Source: Ottelia alismoides (Eukaryota; Streptophyta; Magnoliopsida; Alismatales; Hydrocharitaceae). Taken from it: DNA of 64,000 bases. The stretch spans positions 62,001-126,000 of the forward strand of contig JAZKJV010007243.1 of the NCBI GenBank assembly GCA_037367405.1. Direction: 5' to 3'. The notes below the pieces were generated by a model. That model made no database searches. It saw nothing but the letters and a program-made list of their open reading frames with translations, and had not been told where the DNA came from. A program made the position numbers and the translations under genes. Shown one piece after another: positions 1 through 12,468 of this stretch (within the stretch, counting starts at the first letter, position 1; each line of letters begins with the position of its first letter).

Positions 1-1906
1 ATATCAAATCAATCTCCATTGGAAAAATAGGAAGGAGGCAAGACTCCTTTTATAAAGGGGGGAGGAGGGCTATGAGTCCTATAAGGACTTGGTAGTCGTC
101 CCCTCTCCTTATTAGGAAGGGAGCCTCCTTTCTATACTACATGAGATTGCATTATCTCATGATTCTCTCCAATATTTGCTACAAATTTTGTTGCAAATTA
201 TTTCACAAAAATGAATACAATTTATTTTATGAACATTGCAATCATGCCACTAGAAATTTGTGAATCATATTCACAACACAAAATAAAATGTGAATTACAT
301 TTTCAATTTAATGTCCAATGTGAATCCAATTCGCATTAATGTTTAATTAGCAAATGTAAATTACAAACAGCTCTCTCTTATATATTATAAATCACATTTA
401 TAGTATATATGACTAATATGGATATTGCTATCCATATTATTCATATCCATGATAATTAAATCATATTTAATCATCTTGGATCTCTTTTCTCTTGTTCTCA
501 AATAATATGAATCACATTTATATCATTCACATCTTTGATAATCAAATCACATTTAATTATCTAAGACAACTCTATAATATGAATCAAATTCATATTAATC
601 ATGATAATTAAATCACATTTAATTATCATTTTCTCATTGCTCGGATACTCATATCAACAATGAAATTATCCATGAACTCTTTCAAGGATAATGCACATTC
701 TCCGCGAATACTTGGAGATAAGGACAGGGCGATTGTATTATTCCACGTAGTGACTTCGATATTGAGATCTTATCTCAAATCCAGATCGCGGGCCTCCCAT
801 AGATGCTTAATTAAATCAAGACAGCAAATCTAATCTTCTCATTGCATCTGAATCACATTCAGATCAATGTCCAACATTTGGACTAAGATCCAATTACTTT
901 TCTACCGAGAGGAGTCACTCAAATCCAGACCCGTTTCATCACTCCTAAGGAATGGAAGCGTCATAGTTATACAATTGTTTATGATCACATCACCCTTAGG
1001 TATTCCCAATACCTATACATCCTGCATAGTGGAAGACTCAGAATAAACCCAAAGTATTGGATCAACTTTATACTGTATACTTCATGGTTTTATCAGTAAG
1101 TTTCTCATTCGATCATTGGGAATCGGTATCAATCATATACTTTCCAAAAAACATATATCATACCTAGGTCTTGATCATATACTTTCCAAAAGTATATATC
1201 AAACCAAAAAAATCAATCAAGCTTGCAAAGCGAGACGACCGTGCGCACGGAATTTGATTCTTCCCAATATCTCATGAGTGAGCTCATGTCTTCCGGTTCG
1301 GTAACTGAACCAGTATAATCCCTTTGAGAGATTGTATTACTCATATTCCCTTATATGCACACCAACGCGCCGGTGTATAGACCTTGGTTAGGTCATCAAC
1401 CTATTGGTCTGCCAAATATACATACTCAGACATATAGCAACACATCAGTCTCCGATCAGAGGATGCATGCCCGTATCGTGACAGCATACAATATAGGACT
1501 TTGGTTATCTCAATCTCGTTAAGTCAACTCCTTGACCTAACTAATCTAACACCTCTGAATCTCTATTCATATGCAGAGGACCCGCATCAAGAGGTCGGTC
1601 AGATATCATCCTTTAGAGATAAGGATTGCCATCTCTTACTCAGGTTGGAGATCATCTTTAACAATCATTTGATGGTGCTTGATGAGTCTTGGATCAAACT
1701 CTTTAGATATTCATCCAAGCACCAGCCTCTATGATTCTACAATTGAATCAACAATTGTATGATCATCAAGATGGACAAGGTACATAACCCTAATTGTACT
1801 AAGGGACCTATTATGCAAATTATTCATTCTTCATTTCAGATTAGAGAATGATATTTGCAATAACATTTATCGCAAAATGGCTCGTCGTGGGCTCGCATGT
1901 CCAACA
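1..1906 (-). mobile_element. Ty1/copia LTR, subfamily B, reverse orientation, cut by window edge
   Basis: Read on the minus strand, this begins TGTTGGACATG at 1906 and matches the other B LTRs here (14267-16742, 54718-57054, 60735-63269) over most of its length. It has the doubled U3 motif TATACTTTCC around 1137-1200, the block around 1250-1400, and the AT-rich palindromes around 445-640. The 3' end of the LTR lies outside the window. On the + strand its CCAACA end abuts the middle of an A-type LTR (1907 onward), so a B element or solo LTR was inserted there. The expected target duplication is GGAAT (1907-1911), with its partner beyond the left edge. It is more diverged than the other B LTRs and its hairpin region (about 27-135) is different. 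Confidence 0.85.
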
Positions 1907-2044
1907 GGAATAGTGATTCGGAGGTGTCACATTAGTTAGGTCAAAGGGTTGACGTAATGAGATCGAGATAACCTAAGCCTTATGTTGAATGCTGTCACAA
2001 CATAGGCACACATCCTCTGACCAGAGACAGATGTGTTACTATAT
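1907..2044 (+). repeat. copia A LTR fragment joined to pol (copy 1 upstream side)
   Basis: This matches the A-type LTR interior around 5215-5352, from GGAATAGTGATTC to TTACTATAT. The sequence then changes abruptly to internal pol-proximal DNA. The same LTR-to-internal joint recurs at 50704 and 54010. The first part of this LTR should lie to the left of the inserted B element, beyond the window. Confidence 0.8.
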
Positions 2045-4840
2045 CTGTATAATAAAAATTGATATAAATATCATATCAAATATCTATTGCAATATGATGA
2101 ATTTATTGCGAATGGTGTTCTGACTTCTGGTGGACTCTATGAATTGTGCATTGATGAACATGTCATGTATGATACTACCACTAATAAAAACCCTAAAAGA
2201 TCTAGGGAGAATGGAAATCATTCGAATACGATTTGGCATCAATGTCTTGGCTGTTTATCTATTGATAGAATCAATAGATTGATAAAGGATAGAACTTTAG
2301 ATTTTCTAGAGGTTTAATCTTTACCTACCTATGAACATTGAATTCGAGGTAAAATGACCATGATGCATTTCCGTAACAAGGTTACAAGATGCGAAGTTAT
2401 TCTTGACCTAGTACATACTGATGTATGTGGTCCCTTCAATACCGCTACTCGAAATGGATATCGATATTATTTGACGTTTATTGATGACCATTCGCGATAC
2501 AGGTTTATCTTCCTACTACGTCATAAATATGAAACATTTGAAAAGTTCAAAGAGTTCAAGGCTTTGGTTGTGAACCAGACCGATAAGAAGATTAAACGGA
2601 TTCGATCTGACCGAGGTGGCGAGTACCTCTCAGATGATTCAGGGAATACCTTAAAGAGAATGGACTTGTATCTTCTCTCACTCCCCTTGGAACCCCCTAA
2701 CTTAATGGTGTTGCTGAAAGATACAACAGGACGATCATGGGCTCGGTCCTTTCAATGATGAGCAAAGCATATTTATCTCTTAGTTTCAGGGGATAGAGAC
2801 AACAATATATATCCTGAATAAGATTCCAAGCAAATTTGTACCTAAAACTCCTCACGAGCTTTGGTATGGTACCAAGCCTAGTGTAAGACACTTAAGGATT
2901 TGAAGATGCTTGGTTCATGCAAAGATTATGCATGCAAGTAAGCTAGAATATCGCACTCGTGATTGTTACCTAATTGGGTTTGTTAAAGATGGTATTGGAT
3001 ACCAGCTCTATGACCTTGAGACGCAAAAGGTTTTTTGTCTCTAGAGATGTGAAATTTTTGGAGAATGATTTCCTTAAAGGTCAAGACAAAAATTAAGTAG
3101 AGGAACTCATTGAATCCCCTGAGGATTGTGATCTTCCAGAACCACAAATTGAAGAGAAAATTAAAGATGAAACACACATACCTCTTCGAAGGAGTTCGAG
3201 GGTGGTTGCACTACCTAAAAGGTATGGATTCCATGTGTCAAGAGAGACTAACAATGATCCTGCTTCATTTGATGAAGCACTCGCGGATCATGACATGGAT
3301 AGATGGATGCTAGCAATGAAGTCAGAAATTGACTCCATGCATAAGAATGGTGTATGGACCCTAGATGATCCACCTAAAGGGGTAAAACCCATTGGTTGTA
3401 AATGGATCTTCAGGAGAAAAAGGAGACCTCATGCGAAAGTAGAGACTTTCAAAGCACAGCTTGTAGCCAAAGGGCAACATAAGGAGAGAAGGTATCAACT
3501 ACAATGAGACGTTGTCTCTTGTGGCAATGCTTAAGTCCATCAGGACACTGCTAGGCATCGCTGCATCTCTTGACTATGACATCTAGCATATGGACGTTAA
3601 GACGTCTTTCCTCAATGGATACCTCGAGGAGGATATCTATATGGAGTAGCCCCAGGGCATCATAGGTGAGGATGGCAAATCATGCAAGCCAAAGAAATCA
3701 ATCTATAGGCTCAGACAAGATTCTCGTAGATGGAACATAAGATTTGATGAAACCATAAAGAGTTATGATTTCATGCAGAATCCTGATAAACCTTGTGTGT
3801 TCAAAAAGCTTAGTGGGAGCACCATTGTGTTCATCGTGCTTTACGTAGATGATATCTTTAATATTTGGAATGATACATGAATGACGACCAGTGTGAGAAT
3901 TTGGCTATCCCATACCTTTGAGATGAAAGATTTTGGAGAAGCCTCTTACATCTTAGGCCTGAAGTTGTTCAGAAACCGAGAAAATAGGATATTGGGATTA
4001 TCACAACATGGATACATTGAGAAGATTCTTGAATGATTCCATATGTATAGTTATAAGAAAGGATTCCTCCCCCTAAGACATGGTATCCATCTGTCTAAAG
4101 GGATGGCTCCTCAAAGTGTTGTGAAAAAGAAGGCCATGGTTGGATGCCCCTATGCATCAGCTATAGGAAGCTTAATGTAAGTCATGATGTGTACTAGGTC
4201 AGACATCTGCCATGAAGTGGGAGTGGTAAGTCGTTACCAATCCTGCTATGGAGAGAAACACTGGAATGCAGTAAAGAACATATTCAAATATCTAAGACTG
4301 ATGCAAGATTACATCTTGGTCTATGGAGATGGTGATCTCCAAGTCTTGGGATATAAATATTCAGACTTTCAGTCTGATATTGATGATCAAAAGTCGACCT
4401 CAAGGTTTGTATTCCTGTTGAACGGTGGTGTTGTGAGATAGAGAAGCAAGAAACAAGATACTACGATAAATTCAATAGTAGAAGCCGAATATATTGTTGC
4501 ATTGGATGCTGCAAAGGAGGCGGTGTGGTTGTGCAAGTTTATCATGGAGATTGGTGTAGTTTCCTCTGATACTCCCTTACCGTTACTCTGCGATAACACG
4601 GGAGCCATTGCTTAGGAAAAGGAATCCAGATGGCATCAAAGGAGCAATCACATGGAAAGGAAATACCACATCATTCGAGAGATTCAAAATCATGGTTGTA
4701 TCATCATCACCAAGGTGGCCTCTGCCAACAACGTTGCTGATCCTCTTACCAAACCTTTGACACAGATGGTTTTCGACCAGTACATAATGAGTATGGGTTT
4801 AAGGATTGTTCCTGAATGGTTCTGAGGGCTAGCGGGAGAT
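2045..4840 (+). pseudogene. Ty1/copia pol pseudogene, copy 1 (partial integrase, RT, RNase H)
   Basis: This is a decayed copia polyprotein without leader, gag or protease. In order: GAG-pre-integrase (GGLYELCIDEHV, WHQ..L; 2087-2317), integrase core start (VHTDVCGPF, SDRGGEYLSDD; 2354-2640), RT (DRWMLAMKSEID; KWIFRRK; 3202-3510), an intact YVDD catalytic box at 3842-3853, and RNase H with the terminal region ending near 4824. The frame is broken many times. There is a stop after LEV near 2315, a frameshift near 2640, a frameshift where other copies read KGYT (near 3475), TAG in place of Trp in the YDIWQMD stretch (3584-3586), and TAG in the MEQPQG-like motif (about 3647). It resembles the Tork/Angela side of copia by motif, which is an inference. 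It cannot encode an active enzyme. Confidence 0.93.
4824..4839 (+). other. Polypurine tract of copia A copy 1
   Basis: GAGGGCTAGCGGGAGA lies directly before the LTR start TGTTAGCC at 4841. The same tract precedes the LTR at 26378 and, with one change, at 53504. In the family it primes plus-strand DNA synthesis. Confidence 0.85.
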
Positions 4841-6322
4841 TGTTAGCCATGTGATCCCGAGGCGAACCATTCTTACAATAAATTTTATTGTAATATATAT
4901 ATATATATATTATCCATAGAATTTATTGATTTTTCACTCCCTTTTTGAAATTAAATGAAAGAATGAACTATAAGGTCCCTCCGTACAATTAGGGTTATGT
5001 ACCATGGCCATCGTGATGATCATATAGCTATTGATTCATTAATTGAATTATAGATGATGGTGTTTGGATGAATATCTAAAGAGTTATACAGAGGACTCAT
5101 CAAGCTCTGTCAAATGATTATTAAGAGAGGATCTCCATCACGAGTTGGAGATGGCAATACTTTTTCATAAAGGTTGATATCTCACGGCCTCTTGATGCTG
5201 GTCCTCTGCATGGGAATAGTGATTCAGAGGTGTAAGATTAGTTAGGTCAAAGGGTTGACTTGACGAGATCGAGATAACCTAAGCCCTATGTTGAATGTTG
5301 TCACATCATAGGCACACATTCGTTGACAAGAGATAGATGTGTTACTATATGTCTGAGTGTGTACATTTGGCAGACCAATAGGTTGATGACCTAACCAATG
5401 ACTATACATCGATGAGCTGGTGTGCATGTAAGTGCATATGAGTAATACGATCTCTCAAAGGGATTACACAGGTTCACTTATGAACCGGAAGACATGAGCT
5501 CACTCATTAGGTATTGGGACCGATCAAATTCCATGCTTAGTCATCGTGCTTTGGAAGCATGATAAGAATTTAAAGGAATGATATATGATTTGGGAAAGCA
5601 TATGATCGATACCGGTTCCCGATGACCGAGATTAAGAAACTTGGAGATCAAACCCTATACATGACAGTGTAAAATTGATCTATATCTTCAGGTTGATCAT
5701 AGGTCTTCCAGTATGCAGGATGTACATGTATTGGGAATTCCTGAGGTTGATGTGATCATAAACGATTTTATAACCATGACGCTTCCATTCCGAGGGAATG
5801 ATGAAACATGTTTGGATTTTAGTGGCTCTTCTCATTAGAGAAGTAATCTGATCTTGGTCCAAGTGTTGGACATTGATCTAAATAAGAATCAGATGCAATG
5901 AGAAGATTATATTTGAGGTCTTGATGTAATCAAGCATCTACGAGAGGTCGGTGAGATATGGATTTGAGATGAGATCTCAACATCCAAGTCACTATACGTG
6001 GAATAATACAATCTCCCTGGCCTTATCTCCAAGTATCTGTGGAGAAAGCCTACTATTCTTGAAAGAGTTCAAGAATAATTCCTTTGATGAATTATGTATC
6101 CAAGCAACAAGATGTTGATAATTAAATGAAATTTAATTATGAAGAATAATATGAATAAGATTCATATTATGAGAATGATTATCCAAGATAATTAAATGAG
6201 ATTTAATTATCCGAGAAATGCAGATTGTGGATAGTACTATCCATGCTATCCATAATATATGTGTATATTTTCAATATGATTTACAATATATTAGAGAGAG
6301 CACCATTGTAAATGGCATTTAT
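4841..6322 (+). mobile_element. 3' LTR of copia A copy 1, left part
   Basis: The LTR starts TGTTAGCCATG just after the polypurine tract. It carries a (TA)n run at about 4890-4912, the mid-LTR block shared with all copia LTRs here, and a single copy of the U3 motif (5578-5625) that is doubled in subfamily B. It is interrupted at 6322 by the minus-strand B element. The LTR resumes at 16748 after the target duplication. Joined across the insertion it would be about 2.58 kb. Confidence 0.92.
6318..6322. other. Target-site duplication TTTAT, left copy
   Basis: TTTAT before the TG of the B element at 6323 repeats exactly at 16743-16747 after its CA end. The flanks on both sides are one continuous A-type LTR, which confirms the insertion. 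Confidence 0.93.
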
Positions 6323-6883
6323 TGAAGGAGAATTGAGTATCCTTAAGCGCATCACGGAAGCGTGTTATCACATCGTATGCAATCGGAGCAACTAGTCGCA
6401 CTAGATGGTAGATACGGCGGAAATTAAAATTTTAACTTTAAAGATGAAACCACATGATCACGAGAACACTTCTCGGACCGTTTCATCAAACCACAAAGTA
6501 TAAGGAATACCTCTTGAAGCGTGGTTCTGATCATGAGATCCCAAAGTAGATATCCTCCTGTCTTAAGTCCGATCCACGAAGAAAGCACTTGCGGGCGCGA
6601 TGATGAGTCACGTTCTTTCCCGCAATCCTCGATGAAGATCCAAGCGATGGCTCCCCCGATTTCGTCAAACGAAATCCATCGTCTTCCTTTAGAGTAAGCA
6701 ACTCCAATGAAGATGGAGATCCACGAGTCGTCGAAGAAGAAGCCGAGAGTCTCTCCTTTCTCAACACAAAATGGACGGCCATCTTTTGGAGGAGAGAAAT
6801 AGAGAGGGCGAGAATATGAGAGAGAGAGAGTTGTAACCTTGCAAAAATCTTAATGATGTACCATGGAAGGCTACCCTAGCCCT

Positions 6884-6892
6884 CCTTTTATA
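6884..6892 (-). promoter_or_regulatory. TATA-like box of B LTR
   Basis: TATAAAAGG on the minus strand. The same box stands at the matching place in the B LTRs at 56476-56484 and 62692-62700, and a variant TATATAAG at 17238-17245 in the A-type LTR. It marks the likely U3/R promoter. The start site is not determined. Confidence 0.6.
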
Positions 6893-7131
6893 TTAGTTTA
6901 GGATTCATTGGATCTCAATCCATGGACTCATAGATCCAACGGCTAGGCTTGGTCTATGTAAGATCAATGGTTATGATTGTTGTTGGTTAAAACCAACAAC
7001 ATTTATTTATGATTAAATTAAATATATGTTGCAACATTATCAACACATTTTTAATTTAACATAAATAAATTAGTTGAGAGATTAATCATCATAATAAAAT
7101 GGAGTCAATATAGCCTCCTAAAATTAAGGGT

Positions 7132-7160
7132 CGTCACCCATGACTCTTTCATGGGTAACG
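7132..7160. other. LTR hairpin (12-bp stem, 5-nt loop)
   Basis: CGTCACCCATGA, loop CTCTT, TCATGGGTAACG, with one mismatch in the stem. It belongs to a hairpin conserved in four LTRs of this window. Confidence 0.7.
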
Positions 7161-8842
7161 CCACCTCTAAATTTGGTGGCTCTATTTCTCCTTTTTATTA
7201 TATTACATTATCTCTCAATTATCACAAAAATATCCACCAAATTAATTCCAAATTAATTTGTGAATATTTCAATCATGCCATTGAACATTATGTGAATCAT
7301 ATTCACAACCCAAACTAATTTGTAAATTGCATTTCCAATTAATTAACAAATGTGAATCCAATTCACACTATTAATTAACAAATGCTATTTACATAAATTA
7401 TCTCTCTTATATATAGATATTCTAAATCACATTTATAATACACATATATCATGGATAGTATTATCCACATTCTCTAATCCTTGATAATTAAATCTCATTT
7501 AATTATCTTGGATAATAATATGAATCATATTCATATTATGCTTGATAATTAAATCTCATTTAATCATCAAGTTTTTCTTGCTTGGATATGAAGTTCATCA
7601 AATGAATTATTCTTGAACCCCTTCAAGAATAATGTGCTTTCTCCGCAGATACTTGGAGATAAGGATAGGGCGATTGTATTGTTCCACGTATAGTGACTTG
7701 GATGTTGAGATCTTATCTCAAATCCAGATCTTACGAACCTCCCACAAATGCTTGATTAAATCAAGACCGCAAATCCAATCTTCTCATTGAATCTGAATCT
7801 CATTCATGTCCAACACTTGGACTAAGATCGGATTGCTTCTCTACTGAAAGGAGTCACTAAAATCCAGACTTGTTTCATCACTCCCTCGGAATGGAAGCGT
7901 CATGGATATACAATCGTTTATGATCACATCACCCTCAGCTATTCCCAATACCTGTACATCCTGCATACTGGAAGACACATGGTCAACCCGAAGATCAAGA
8001 TCTATTTTACACTGTCTTCTTCAGGGTTTGATCACTAAGTTTCTCATTTGATCATTGGGATTTGGTATCGATCATATACTTTCCAAAAGCATATATCATA
8101 CATAGGTCTTGATCATATACTTTCCAAAAGTATATATCAAACCTACAAATTCAGTCAAGCTTCCAAAGCGAGACAACCGTGCATGGAATTTGACTCTTCC
8201 CAATATCTCATGAGTGGGCTCATGTCTTCCGGTTCAGTAATGAACCTGTATGATCCCTTTGAGAGATCGTATTACTCATATGCCCTTACATGCACACCAG
8301 CGCGCCGGTGTATAGACCTTGGTTAGGTCATCAACTTGTTGGTCTGCCAAATGTACACACTCAGACATATAGTAACACATCTGTCTCTGGTCAGAGGATG
8401 CGTGCCTATGCTGTGACAGCATTCAACATAGGACTTAGGTTATCTCGATCTCGTTAAGTCAACCCATTGACCTAACTAATCTGACACCTCCGAATCTCTA
8501 TTCCTATGTAGAGGACCTACATCAAGAGGTCGGTCAGATATCAGCCTATGTGGGAAAGGATTGCCAACTCCTACTCAGGCTGGAGATCACATCTTAACAA
8601 TCATTTGACGGTGCTTGATGAGTCCTCAATCTAACTCTTTAGATATTCATCCAAGCACCAGCCTCTATGATTAAATAATTGAATCAACATCTTTATGATC
8701 ATTAAGATAGCCATGGTACACAACCCTAATTGTATAGAGGGACCTATTATGCAAATTATTTATTCTTCATTTCAGATCAGGGAATGATATTTGCAATAAC
8801 ATTTATTGCATAATGGCTCGTCGTGGGCTCACATGTCCAACA

Positions 8843-8858
8843 ATCTCCCAGTAGCCCA
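8843..8858 (-). other. Polypurine tract of nested B element
   Basis: On the minus strand, GGGCTACTGGGAGAT stands directly before the 3' LTR start at 8842. It is the B counterpart of the GGGCTAGCGGGAGA tract of the A copies. Confidence 0.8.
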
Positions 8859-11800
8859 AAGAGCCATTAATGGGCTAATCATTTAAACCCACACTCATGT
8901 GACAATCATAAGCTATTTTAAAATAGCTAGGTAAGCTGATCAGTCACTCGGTTCCCAAAAGACTATGCTAAGTCCTTTTACGGCACTTGCATATCCCTAG
9001 GTAACAGTGCTCGCATCCAATGCGAATGTTGCATCTTATGCAACCAATACTTAATCTAGTCAAAGCAGTTATAGTGTCCTTGACACTATTGCTTAATAAC
9101 TATTATAACTAGTATTTCCATAATCCTTATTAGAATACCCTTATTCCGAGAGATCACTATCTCTCAAGGTATCCATAGTTAAGATCTTTTAGATCTCTAT
9201 CTATAAAGTCTTAAGCTTTTGAAGATATGACTTTGAGATCACTATCTCAAAAATCTTGTCATCTATGAAGATTTTGTTATTACTGCAATCAAGTGTTTTC
9301 TCTCCATAGTAGGATTGGTAACAGTTTACTACTCCCACTGCATGGACGATATCTGACTTTTGTACACATTTAGCATACACTTAGCTTTCCGCAAGTGATG
9401 CACAAGTGCAAGCAGTTCTAGCATTCACTTCCTCAACTCTTTGAGGTGCTATCCCTTTAGATAGGTCAGTACCAAATCTTAAAAAAGGGAAGGAAGCCTT
9501 TCTTGGAATTTCCAAGAATGGAATATGTCCAAGGTGTACTACAAATGTGACAATCCCAATACCCTCTTTTCTTTGCTTCTGAACTCCTTCAGAACTAAGA
9601 TCTAAGAGGTATTCTTGAGAATATATCTCAAGGTATGGAATAGCCAGTCTATAAAACACTTATTATCATCCTTATATCATTCCAAATGATTAGGATATTA
9701 TCTACATTTAGCGCGATGAACACAATGGAACTCCCACTAAGCTTCACATGGTACATCAAGATTATATCTAAAATCATAACACTTATGATTTCATCAAATC
9801 TGATGTTCCAACTACAAGAAGCTTATTTGAGTCCATAGATGGATTTGTTAGCTTTCACACATTGCTTTCCTCAACCATGAAGCCCTGGGGTTGCTTCATA
9901 TGAATATCCTCTGAGAGGTATTCTTAGAGGAATGCAATCTTGAATTATATCCTGAAGATGCAATAGTCAAGATGTGTAGCTAAGGTTAGCAATATTCTGA
10001 TGAGTTTAAGCATGGTTACCGAAGAGCAAGTCTCATTGCAAGCAATGTCTTCTCTTCCGGTGTGTAGCTTATGGCTACGAACCGAGCTTTGAAGGTCTCT
10101 ACCTTCATATCAGGTTCCCTCTTCTCTTGAAGATCCATTTACACCTTTATGGGTCTTACCCATTTAGGTGGATCCTCGAGGGTCCATATACAACATTTGT
10201 ATATGAAGTCTACTTTAGACTTTATTGCCAATATACATCTTTCCATGTCATGATCCTTAGGAGCTTCATCACATGAAGTCCGATCACTCTCCGATTTAAC
10301 TGATACATGGAATACATCCTCAAACTCATTTGAAGAGGTTTAATGTTTCATCTTTAATTATCCTTTTAGTTTCCGATTTCAGGAGCCTCATTGTCATCTC
10401 AAGATTAAATAAGTTCCTTCACTTCATTTTCATCTTGATTCTCAAGAGTCTCAATCGTCCAAGAATCACATTCTCAGAAATGAGATCTTTTAAGAATCTC
10501 AAGGTCATAAAGTAGGTATCCAATACCATCCTTTACTATCCTAATGAAGTATCATTCTCAAGTGCTAGATTCCAGCTTACTTGCATGGAATCTTATTAAG
10601 GATATATAGTGTAGTCTCTACTACATATATATACCTGGAAACTAAGAGGAAATTATGCTAAAAATTTATCATTGACCAAATCATGTCACACATGATCCAA
10701 TTGTATCTCCCTACAACTCCATTGAGTTTACGTGTATTAGGAGGATTGAGATAGAAATGATATTCATATCTCCATAAGGTATTCCTTGAATTTTTTTATC
10801 TAATAGGTACTTGCTACCTAGGTTAGATCAAATTAATTTTATCTTTCTTCAAACTTTGGTTCTAAACCAAAATTGTGAAATCTTTGAATATTTTAAAGGT
10901 CTCTCAGGTGAAGAGAAGAAATCTCATATCATACATAATCATCAATATATATCAGATATACATGACGATTACTATGATATAGATGATCCACATACATCAA
11001 TATGTATGAGATCCCGAATACCTTGACGTCTTGCACCTTTCCTAAGAGAAAGGTGTATTGGACATTCTTCGAATACAATATTCACAAGTGTGTAAGATTT
11101 GAAATTTTTAGACATTCTAAAGTTTCATATCTTACTAGTCTATTGATCACATCCGCAGACATATGTCCAAGACTTGATGTCAGATCATTGTCAAATGATC
11201 TTCATCCTCCTATTGATCTTATAAGGTTTGATTTTCAGTATTAGAAATCTTAATGAACCATTCATTAATTTTCTAATTTTGTGGAGTCCACTAGATGTTA
11301 GATTACTATCTGAAATATTTCCATCATAACCTTTTATGATAGTTCTATCTCAGAATTCATGTTTATTTCCAACATTTAGAAACAAACAATGAGTGTATTC
11401 TACTATCTAAGTCATATAGACATTCTCCAAGACTAAGGGCTCTCCCACTGAGAATATGAAGTCCATCTATCCAACAGAGACTGCTGCAACAATTACATCA
11501 ATATCCATGTAGATGACTACTAAACCTTAAGATCAAATTTCTAATCTTCTAATATGTATATGCAACCAATTGCAAATGTCATTAGAAGATTGGGATACAA
11601 TTGTCAGACTTTATCTTATGAAATAAGAAAGTCAGAGTCAATGATTATATGTAGATTATTCAGATGCTCTATCTGAGTTCTTTACTAAGGATTTTAGATA
11701 GACTTGATAGTCATATTATCAACACATCAACTTGCAGTATTGGCATTCATCCAACTCTTTGGATGTCAAATGGAAGTCACAGAAGTAGGTCAACTCTTTG

Positions 11801-12468
11801 ACTTTCCTTCTTATTCGGCTCTGACCCATGCTTCCACTGCGATCTCTTCATCTATAAACAACCATTGTTCAAGACAAAGAATCTCTTATGTTGAATTCTA
11901 AGGATTTCAATACAAGAGCATTTCAACATTTATACATGCTTCATTAAATTCATTCAAAATGATTAATATGAAGCTTCATGAATGACTAGAGTATAGACAG
12001 TAGAATGATGACACTCATCATATCTACATACATCTTAACTCTCAGAGACTTAGGTTTAGTAGGTATTCAAACATTTTGAATACATCATCTATTTCGAGCT
12101 ACCATTCTGCATAATGCAGAGAACCATGTCATTCATGATTAAATGTCTAGAGCACATATGTATGCCAAAATATCTTCTTATATTTTATAAGGATTATTTG
12201 ACAATTACGATCACCATCGACATGTGACTTCTAAAGTACACTCGATGAAAGATCAAGAGCATAGAGACATACAAACCCTAAGGTGATGTCTTATTGTTTT
12301 ATTTAATTGTCATTCCTCATTAGGTTGAGGAAACATGCACATTGCAACCACATACATTATGTGTCCAATTGCAAGTACAATAACTGGATCATGAGTCCAA
12401 TCCAAGATATTTTACTGGTTATTATTGAGTATAACATTGAGTGGGTTTAATGAAGGATTATCTGAAAT
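8859..12468 (-). pseudogene. Decayed copia gag-pol of the nested B element
   Basis: On the minus strand the gag-like region begins near 12468, where both expected ATG codons are lost. Gag, protease, integrase, RT and RNase H homology follows toward 8860. The integrase zinc region sits around 11090-11290, with an in-frame TAA at 11219-11221 and a one-base deletion shortly downstream. The RT start (a match to DRWMLAMKSEID) is near 10218-10265, and KVETFKAR-like sequence is near 10090-10120. The YVDD box is degenerate, reading NVDN at 9697-9708, which removes a catalytic aspartate. The long open frames in this stretch are short chance frames. The protein cannot be functional. Confidence 0.85.

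Larger units (their letters stand above)
6323..8842 (-). repeat. 3' LTR of the nested B element
   Basis: This 2520-bp LTR on the minus strand runs from TGTTGGACATG at 8842 to CCTTCA at 6323. A TATA-like TATAAAAGG is at 6884-6892, followed downstream (lower coordinates) by a GA/CT-rich leader segment near 6810-6830. The interior hairpin is at 7132-7160. It is 44 bp longer than its partner, mainly because a palindromic AT module (about 7500-7560) occurs twice here and once in the other LTR. Confidence 0.92.

Noticed and set aside
4890..4912. (TA)n run as an origin or special element
   Set aside because: Ordinary microsatellite in a copia LTR; shorter in the sister LTRs at 26431 and 53557.
9381..9659. 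Minus-strand 92-codon frame as a separate small gene
   Set aside because: It is a piece of the decayed copia RT/RNase H region of the nested element, bounded by random stops.
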